DNA from: Silene conica
Lineage: Eukaryota; Streptophyta; Magnoliopsida; Caryophyllales; Caryophyllaceae
Reading direction: 5' to 3'
Length of the DNA stretch: 64,000 bases
NCBI GenBank assembly: GCA_029255685.2
Contig: CM055313.2
Span: 30,562,579 to 30,626,578 of the forward strand
Shown here: one piece after another, positions 57,601 through 64,000 of the stretch
Position numbering within the stretch: the first letter of the stretch is position 1
Layout of the letters: each line of letters begins with the position of its first letter
Position numbers and translations under genes: made by a program
Notes under the pieces: generated by a model
Databases searched by the model: none
What the model was told of the DNA's origin: nothing
Seen by the model: only the letters and a program-made list of their open reading frames with translations

Positions 57601-59810
57601 GTATTTTTTCAGACTTTATAGAAAACATTATGGAAGTATTTATGGATGATTTTTCTGTTTATGGTAATGCCTTCGATCAATGCTTAGCTAATCTTGATAA
57701 AGTCTTGCAGCGATGTATCGATGTAAACCTTGTCTTAAATTGGGAGAAGTGTCATTTTATGGTTACTGAAGGGGTAGTTTTAGGGCATCTAATTTCAGAT
57801 AAAGGTATACATGTTGATAAAGCAAAGGTGCAAGTGATTGAGCAATTACCCCCTCCTATTAATGTCAAAGGGGTGAGAAGTTTCTTAGGGCACGCAGGTT
57901 TTTACAGGCGTTTCATTAAGGACTTCTCTAAAATTGCTAAACCACTTACACAATTGCTTCTTAAAGATGCCATTTTTGATTTTTCTGATGAATGCCTTTT
58001 AGCTTTTAACAGGTTGAAGGAAGCTTTGGTCTCAGCACCAATTATCCAGCCACCGGATTGGGATCTCCCTTTTGAGATCATGTGCGATGCCAGTGATTAT
58101 GCTTTAGGTGCTGTGCTGGGTCAAAGGAAGAATAAGGCTCTTAATGCTATCTACTATGCGAGCCGCACCCTGGATGAGACTCAAGTCAACTACTTTACCA
58201 CAGAGAAGGAGATGCTAGCTGTCATTTTTGCCTTAGAAAAATTTAGATCTTATTTAGTAGGTAATAAGGTAATTGTTTATACTGACCATGCAGCTTTAAA
58301 AGGTCTTTTTCAAAAGAAAGATTCAAAGCCTAGACTTTTAAGGTGGATCCTCCTTCTCCAAGAGTTTGACATTGAGATCAGGGATAAGAAAGGCGCGGAA
58401 AACGTGGTAGCTGACCATTTATCTCGCCTGTAGCTGACTGATGGGGAAGATTCTTTACCTATTGATGATTCGTTTCCTGATGAAAGTTTATTTATCATTA
58501 ATAGTTCAGGTTCTTATCCCCCTCCTTGGTATGCTGATTTTGCTAATTTTGCTGTTACAGGTAAAATCCCTCCTGAGTTGTCTTGGCAACAAAAGAAGAG
58601 ATTTATGTTTGATGCAAGACAGTATTTTTGGGATGACCCTTACGTTTTTAAAGAGTGCGGAGATGGACTTATCCGGAGATGCGTCCCCCAATGGGAGGTG
58701 AAGGACATCTTGGAAGCATGTCACTCTTCTGCATATGGTGGTCACCACGGTCCATCTAGGACCGTGGCCAAGGTATTACAGTCTGGCTTTTATTGGCCTA
58801 CTTTACATGCAGATTGTAGAAATTTTGTAGGTAACTGTGATGCCTGTCAAAGGACTGGGAATGTCTCAAAAAGACATGAGATGCCACAGGTAGGTATTTT
58901 AGAGGTAGAGATTTTTGATGTTTGGGGCATTGATTATCAAGGACCTTTTCCCAGTAGTCAAGGTAACAGGTATATTCTTGTAGCTGTTGATTATGTATCT
59001 AAGTGGGTAGAAGCTATTGCTACTCCCCATTGTGATGCAAAAGCTGTTATTAAGATGTTTAAAAAAATCATATTTCCTCGTTTTGGTGTCCCTAGGGTTG
59101 TCATAAGTGATGGAGGTATGCATTTTAAGGAGAAACGCTTAGGTGACTTGTTAAATAAATTCGGTGTCCAACATCGTAGGGGTTTAGCTTATCACCCTCA
59201 GACTAGTGGTCAAGTTGAGATCTCTAATAGAGAACTCAAGGAGACCCTAGCCAAGGTAGTTTCTAAGTCTAGGAAAGATTGGAGCCTAAAACTTGATGAT
59301 GTTTTATGGGCCTATAGAACCGCGTTCAAAACTCCAATAGGAATGTCACCATTCAGATTAATTTATGGTAAAACTTGTCATTTACCAGTTGAGTTAGAAC
59401 GTAAGTCTTGGTGGGCTATATGTGATCTTAATTTAGACCCTAATCTTTCCCGTGAGAAACGTTTATTGCAGCTAAATGAGTTAGAAGAATTCAGGTTGTT
59501 ATCCTACGACAATGCCAGGATCTACAAAGAGAAAACAAAGCGCTGGCATGACAAGAGAATCATTAGACGTGATTTTCAGGTAGGTGATAGGGTACTGCTT
59601 TTTAATGCTCGTATTCGTCTTTTTCCTGGTAAACTGAAATCCAGGTGGAGCGGACCCTACACCATCACAGCTGTCTCAAAATTCGGGTCCATCGAATTAG
59701 AAACCTCATCTGGTGAGAGGTTCAAAGTCAATGGCCAATATGTGAAGCACTTCCGAGGAGAAAATGAATATGTCGGAAAAGTCGAAGTTTCTTACTTTGA
59801 CCCCTTTTAG
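54642..59810 (+). pseudogene. Athila gag-pol polyprotein with one in-frame stop (A2)
   Basis: From ATG 54642; a TGA at 54615 precedes it. Gag has GFTLPKP, EWYRDL and FYKKYFP. A Ser/Gly-rich linker follows with GRPTADT heptads coded by the 21-bp motif. Protease CDLGASVSVIP is near 56276. RT has VFMDDFSVYG near 57637. RNase H begins MCDASDYALGAVLG and ends DHLSRL at 58430. TAG at 58431-58433 separates it from integrase in the same frame. Integrase has an HHCC finger (CDACQRTGN), then [16 protein letters not shown] and [10 protein letters not shown] for Asp, Asp and Glu, and ends at 59810. No CCHC knuckle is seen in Gag, although A1 has one. The single stop suggests a recently disabled copy. Confidence 0.93.
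55704..55850 (+). repeat. motif cluster in the A2 gag-protease linker
   Basis: GGTCGACCGACC at 55704 with variant AGTCGATCGACC at 55725, then a triplet at 55797, 55818 and 55839. All steps are 21 bp, which is seven codons, giving GRPTADT repeats. Confidence 0.9.
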
Positions 59811-59894
59811 ATGCTCCTTAGAAGGTAAAAGGTCGCGCGGGACCTCTTAAACCAGCGCTAAACGGGAGGCAACCCGTGCTTTAGTCTTAGATTT

Positions 59895-59934
<40 letters not shown>

Positions 59935-60332
59935 TTTATCCTCAGGTGGAAATTGGATTCTCTGCAGAAAAAGAAAAAATAGGTATTCGTCAGTACCGTG
60001 GTCGACCGACCAGCTTCTCTGGTCGACCGACCAGACTGACAACTTTTTGTACTTTTTCTGACGGGGTAAGTAAAAATTGCAGAACAGGTAACAGTACAGT
60101 GGTCGACCGACCAGCTTTTCTGGTCGACCGACCACAACCTTTTTTTTTACGGTTTTATTTGTGCAGAAAAAGCTGTCACGGGTTGTTGTGTTTTTGAACA
60201 TGAAATTATTGCTTTGACCCATTCCTTTTACCAGCACCCCCTCTCTCTCATAAAACCCTACAAAAATAACTATTCACTCATCTTCCACCTTCTCCATTTT
60301 TTACTTACTCTCTTGCTTTTTCCATCCTCAAG
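59811..60332 (+). promoter_or_regulatory. A2 intergenic region with motif pairs and possible internal promoter
   Basis: Holds a T run (about 59897-59931) and motif pairs at 60000/60021 and 60101/60122. A CATAAAACC box near 60249 is followed by a pyrimidine-rich stretch ending TCCTCAAG before GTAAGT at 60333. This looks like a promoter and first exon for the ORF at 61071. Prediction only. Confidence 0.4.
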
Positions 60333-61063
60333 GTAAGTTTTTCCTCCATTTTCTTTCTCTCTTTTTAGTTTTTACCTTCTTATTTTCGTTTTAGGTAGTT
60401 TTAATTCATCTTTGTAAGCTCAAGTTTTGCTCCTAGTTCCTTTTTCATGCTTGTTTATGTGCTTTTATGTTAATTGTCTTCTTCTTCATAAGTTTATATG
60501 CTTAGATCTGAGAATTTTGGGTAATTTTGTGCTGATTAGGATAGTTTAATTCTTCCTTAAAATTTTGTATGCCTTTTTCCCGCGCGAAATTCAACCCGCG
60601 AAACCCGACACAATCACTGTTGAGGTCGGCCGACCGGAAACGGAAGTCGGCCGACCGAAATTTGAATTTCTGTTTTTTAAACTTTGCAGATCTGGTTTCT
60701 TTTCTGACATATGTCGGTCGACCGACCGGTAAACGAGGTCGGCCGACCAGGGTCGGGTTTTCCTGAGTATTAACTGTTGTAGTTTCTGAGTTTTTCTCGT
60801 GATTCGGTCGACCGACCTGTTATTCCGGTCGACCGACCATACCTGAGTTTTGTCATGATTTTTTCAAGTTTCTGATTTTTTCCATCGCAGCAGAAAAAAA
60901 ATACAGACCGTCTAAGAATCTGGTCGACCGACTGACTCCTGTAGTCGGCCGACCAGATCCGTAAAAAAAAAACCTTCTGTTTTTGCAATTTTTCGTGCCT
61001 AATTTAGTTAAAGCATTGTTTTCTTATGCTCATAAGACTTATATTTTTCATTGAACTTTACAG
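60333..61063 (+). other. predicted 5' untranslated intron
   Basis: Strong donor CAAG/GTAAGT at 60333 and acceptor TTGAACTTTACAG ending at 61063, eight bases before the ORF ATG. The interior is T-rich and carries motif pairs at 60624/60645, 60716/60737, 60806/60827 and 60922/60943. Not proven without transcript data. Confidence 0.5.
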
Positions 61064-61070
61064 CCTTGCG

Positions 61071-62501
61071 ATGTCTAGCCGTGATCAAGGTGGGAAGCGC
61101 GCACGCACTACGGGTGCTAGCACGTCTAGAGGACGTGTCTCTAGGTCGAGAGGTCTAGCAGTTCAGGACACGGATAGTCTACCGGACTATCCGCAGATCA
61201 CCTTCAGCTCTCCGGCCCAGAAGGCCCGATTCCTCCATCTGAGTGACCATTGCGCGGTAGTGGCGACCCGTTTCCTTTGTGTTTCAGCTTTGCATGCCTT
61301 GGGATGCCATGATGAGGTGGTTGCTATGCTCATTGGAACCGGGTTTGCAGGCCTTGTCTCCATGGACGAGATCACCTACCGCCTTCTTACTCTTGAGTTC
61401 TTCTCTTCTTTTACCTTTGATTTAGGGGCTATTCACCCCGGCTATGATAGTTTTTGTATCTCTTTTCGCATGTTCAACGAAACTTATGCTTTAACTTTAA
61501 CACAATTTGCTCAAATTTTGGGTCTGTCTTCTGAGGGTCTTGCTGATGACCTCACGGGGTCGTATTCTGATATGTGGTCCTGTATTTCTGATTCCAACGA
61601 TGTGAAGAAGAAAAACAGTACCATCCACCTCCCTACCCCCCGTTATTTTTTGCGTCTGTTGGCCAACACTGTTTTTGGCCGCAAAGAGTCTCAGAATGTT
61701 AACAACATTGAGCTCTCCATCATGTCCGGTTACCTTAACATCGGACGTACGGGTCAGCAGTCTTATAACACTGCTCTTTTGGTCGCCACTCATTTTGTGT
61801 TAGTGGGTGAGGGAACTTCTTTGACCACTATTGTCTGTGGTGGGCTAGTCACCCGATTAGCCCGCTATTTTGTACCCCAGTTCCCTCGACATGAGGATGC
61901 GGTCACCCCTCTCTCCCGATACATGGACATGGATTATGTCAGGTCTGTGCGTTGGGTAAACAGTAGAGGTGTTTGGAAAATAGACACCTATCTTAGTGAC
62001 CGCATCCCCATCACCACGGCTCCCCCTATGTACCCCCTTTCTATTGTTATAGGGGAGCCACGACCACTACTCCCGTCTTACCGCCTCCCGCTTAGGGGAG
62101 GCACTTCTAGAGGTTTCAGGGCCCCTGCTCCCGGTGGCCACCATGCCACACCTGGGACAGGGTACCCATCTGATTTTACTGCTCCTCCTAATGTTTATGT
62201 TCCTCCTTTTGTTGATGACAGATCTATGCCACAAATGCTGGCGAGTCTTTGCACGCAGTTCAGCCAAAAACGGTTGGACGATAGTCTCTACCAGTACCCG
62301 GTCTACAGGGAGTATGCCACACAAGGTAGGCTCCCGACCGGCCAGTGGACTCACCCCTCCTGGTACACACCTCTCGCAGGCGGTCGTGACCATGGTGAAG
62401 CTTCAGGCTCTGCCTCAGGAACAGGAGTAGGGTCTGAGGAGGATGGCGATGAGGAAGAAGGTGAGGAGAACGCTGAGCCGTTTTACGACTCAGCGGGATA
62501 G
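61071..62501 (+). CDS. ATHILA-type accessory ORF (env-like position)
   Basis: 476 codons. The ATG at 61071 is preferred over an in-frame ATG at 61026 because a splice acceptor ends at 61063 and the protein then starts with a basic, Ser/Arg-rich tail (MSSRDQGGKRART). The middle (SFTFDLGAIHPGYDSF, then ISFRMFNETYALTLTQFAQ) resembles the ATHILA ORF-1 family found in Athila retrotransposons. The C-terminal 130 residues are Gly/Pro-rich and then acidic (GSEEDGDEEEGEE). No signal peptide or membrane segment stands out, so envelope function is not supported. It lies between integrase and the expected 3' LTR, where Athila elements keep an extra gene. Function unknown. Confidence 0.7.
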   Translation: MSSRDQGGKRARTTGASTSRGRVSRSRGLAVQDTDSLPDYPQITFSSPAQKARFLHLSDHCAVVATRFLCVSALHALGCHDEVVAMLIGTGFAGLVSMDEITYRLLTLEFFSSFTFDLGAIHPGYDSFCISFRMFNETYALTLTQFAQILGLSSEGLADDLTGSYSDMWSCISDSNDVKKKNSTIHLPTPRYFLRLLANTVFGRKESQNVNNIELSIMSGYLNIGRTGQQSYNTALLVATHFVLVGEGTSLTTIVCGGLVTRLARYFVPQFPRHEDAVTPLSRYMDMDYVRSVRWVNSRGVWKIDTYLSDRIPITTAPPMYPLSIVIGEPRPLLPSYRLPLRGGTSRGFRAPAPGGHHATPGTGYPSDFTAPPNVYVPPFVDDRSMPQMLASLCTQFSQKRLDDSLYQYPVYREYATQGRLPTGQWTHPSWYTPLAGGRDHGEASGSASGTGVGSEEDGDEEEGEENAEPFYDSAG

Positions 62502-63629
62502 GGACATGCTTAACCTTACCCTCTTTGGGGTTCGGTTTGGGGAGGTCCCCTTTCCTTGGTTCGGTTTGGAGAGGTCCACATTTACTTTGTAAGTGTTTTC
62601 CCTCTTTAGATTTCCAGTTTTCCCCCTTAGATTTCCAATTTTCCCCTCCTTCCTCCATAGACTCTGTTTGTTTTTTTTAGTCTTTTTCCTTTTCTTTTCT
62701 TTGTTTGTTTCTTTTCTGCCTACCCCCATCCCTTTGCTGTGGTTGTATGCTGATGAGCACAATGAGGGCATTGTGCGTTTTGGTTTGGGGAGGGTGTTTG
62801 CATACTCCTTTGTGAGTATGCAATTGTTTTTGTGTCGCTTGTTTTTCATTCCTTTAGGTGTTTTTCTTGTTTTCATCCCCTCTTGCCGCGTGTGCAAACC
62901 TGTCGCGCGTTCTTCTCTGTCTTAAGTCTTTAGGTCGAGTCGGAACGGATAAATACAATTCATGCCTCACATGACATTTATTGCTTTGCCTTGCATTTTT
63001 TCAAAAATTTTCAAGCTAGTCATTTGCATTATCTACAAGTTTTTGTTGATTTCATGCTAAATTATTAGACTTGACTCCCTTTTTGGCAAACTACTACATA
63101 ATTCTAAGGATTAGAGCTTAATAAATCGGTGACATCCATGACCGATTTCATGTAGGTTGTGAGTAGTTTCTCCTCTTGAGGCATGTTACATTAATATGCA
63201 TAAACATGAATTTTGTCTTCTTAATACCTGTATGCATTCGGTTTTGTGGTTTGTTGACACATGTGGTAGAGGTTCCCCTTTCTCATTATTCCCATTATCC
63301 TCACATAGCCAAATTGAACTCTTCTACCCATTAGCTACATTCTAAAAATTGCTTACCCTAGCCGAGCTAGTAATTTAGTAATGGGACTGTTTTTCTTGCT
63401 ATCCTTTGGTTTATGTTTCATCGGTGAATTGTGATTTTGGGAAATTGAAAAAAGAAAAAAAATAACGAAAAAAAAAGATACGGAAAAATGAAAAAAAAAC
63501 GGAACAGCCTGTCTTCAAGGCTGGTCGGTCGACCAGTTCCCCTGGTCGGTCGACCAGGACCATTGGGTAGGTTCGTTTTTCGAAAAAAAAAAATATAAGA
63601 AAAAGAAAAAAAAAAACAGAAAAGAAAAG

Positions 63630-63664
<35 letters not shown>

Positions 63665-64000
63665 GGAAGGAATAAAAGTTGGAGGAATTGTGGAACATTG
63701 GCGTGTATGAAAAAAAAAAAGAGAACAATAAGAAGCGATCTTATAGTATGGACAGACGGATGATAGCTTGGCTTAACCCCTCTTCCCATAACTTATTTTA
63801 ACCTCTTCTTACCTTTAGCCTCACAATCCCAAATTTGCCTCGGCATGTGTCATGGTTATTTAGTGTGGGAATGCATATGTACGGTTGTAGAGATTTTATT
63901 CATGTTAGATTGCAGGCATGTTCTTACGGGTCGTAGATAGGTGAGAGTCCTTACTTTTATTTATCTTCTTATCTTTCACATATACATTTGACCCTTTGCT
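62502..64000 (+). other. A2 3' noncoding region
   Basis: No gene seen. Purine-rich tracts occur at 62525-62580 (GGTTCGGTTTGG twice) and near 62780-62797 (TTTGGTTTGGGGAGGG). A-rich low-complexity sequence fills 63440-63720. One motif pair at 63523/63544 is in the opposite orientation to all others (GGTCGGTCGACC). The window ends before a 3' LTR. Confidence 0.65.

Larger units (their letters stand above)
52315..64000 (+). mobile_element. Athila-type element A2, 3' end outside window
   Basis: 5' LTR, tRNA-Asp primer site, gag-PR-RT-RH-IN in one frame apart from one TAG, an ATHILA-type ORF, and 1.5 kb of 3' noncoding sequence. No second LTR appears before base 64000. Paired GGTCGACCGACC motifs run through LTR, coding and noncoding parts. 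Confidence 0.92.

Noticed and set aside
61071-62501. Calling the accessory ORF an envelope glycoprotein
   Set aside because: No signal peptide, membrane anchor or cleavage site seen; only its position is env-like.
62490-62925. Overlapping open frames on both strands after the ATHILA ORF
   Set aside because: Pyrimidine-rich low-complexity DNA produces them, and no domain or conserved motif is visible.
63411-63789. Phe-rich minus-strand frames of 105 and 123 codons
   Set aside because: Translation of A-rich low-complexity sequence.

Overview
The window is plant nuclear DNA, made almost entirely of nested LTR retrotransposons with one fragment of an ordinary gene. The evidence is copia, Tekay-type chromovirus and Athila-type elements, primer sites complementary to plant initiator tRNA-Met and tRNA-Asp, and a broken type I (AGL62-like) MADS-box gene. 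That points to a flowering plant with a repeat-rich genome. The species cannot be named from the sequence. No tRNA, rRNA or CRISPR locus was seen.

Layout. 1-6216: copia element C1 (+), its 5' LTR off the window, gag-pol broken. 6217-10478 plus 31887-32716: copia element C2 (-), gag lost, pol broken. C2 is split by a large non-coding element (LARD, 10479-31886, TSD ATAAC). The LARD carries three later insertions: a 204-bp solo LTR in its 5' LTR, a complete Tekay chromovirus (16996-26523, minus strand, 1456-codon ORF, LTRs differing at one base seen), and a 2883-bp solo LTR in its 3' LTR. 32717-33048: a minus-strand Athila LTR fragment. 33051-44260: gag-only copia element C3, hosting a 2964-bp solo LTR and a 468-bp TIR element. 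44310-44895: the MADS fragment, wedged between C3 and an Athila element (A1). 44896-48626: A1, cut by a 1149-bp solo copia LTR and followed by a SIRE-like pol fragment and an env-like ORF fragment. 52315-64000: Athila element A2, running off the window. Its gag-PR-RT-RH-IN frame is broken by one TAG, and a 476-codon ATHILA-type ORF follows, with a predicted 5' intron.

The strongest unexplained signal is a set of family-specific RNA-like hairpin arrays. The Tekay LTR has tandem hairpins with an invariant loop and stems that change sequence but stay complementary; several pairs work only as G-U on the element's sense strand. The 2883-bp solo LTR has an independent array of the same design with a different loop. 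The Athila elements carry short GC-rich near-palindromes in pairs. In A2 the two members are always exactly 21 bp apart, whether in LTR, coding sequence, 3' region or predicted intron. In A1 a different palindrome occupies the equivalent LTR and gag-linker sites.

How the parts work together: Tekay is the only element here that looks autonomous. The LARD has a Tekay-like 3' terminus and could have been mobilised by such an element in trans. C3 would need copia proteins from elsewhere. Order of events from nesting: C2, then the LARD, then Tekay, the 2883-bp solo LTR and the 204-bp LTR.
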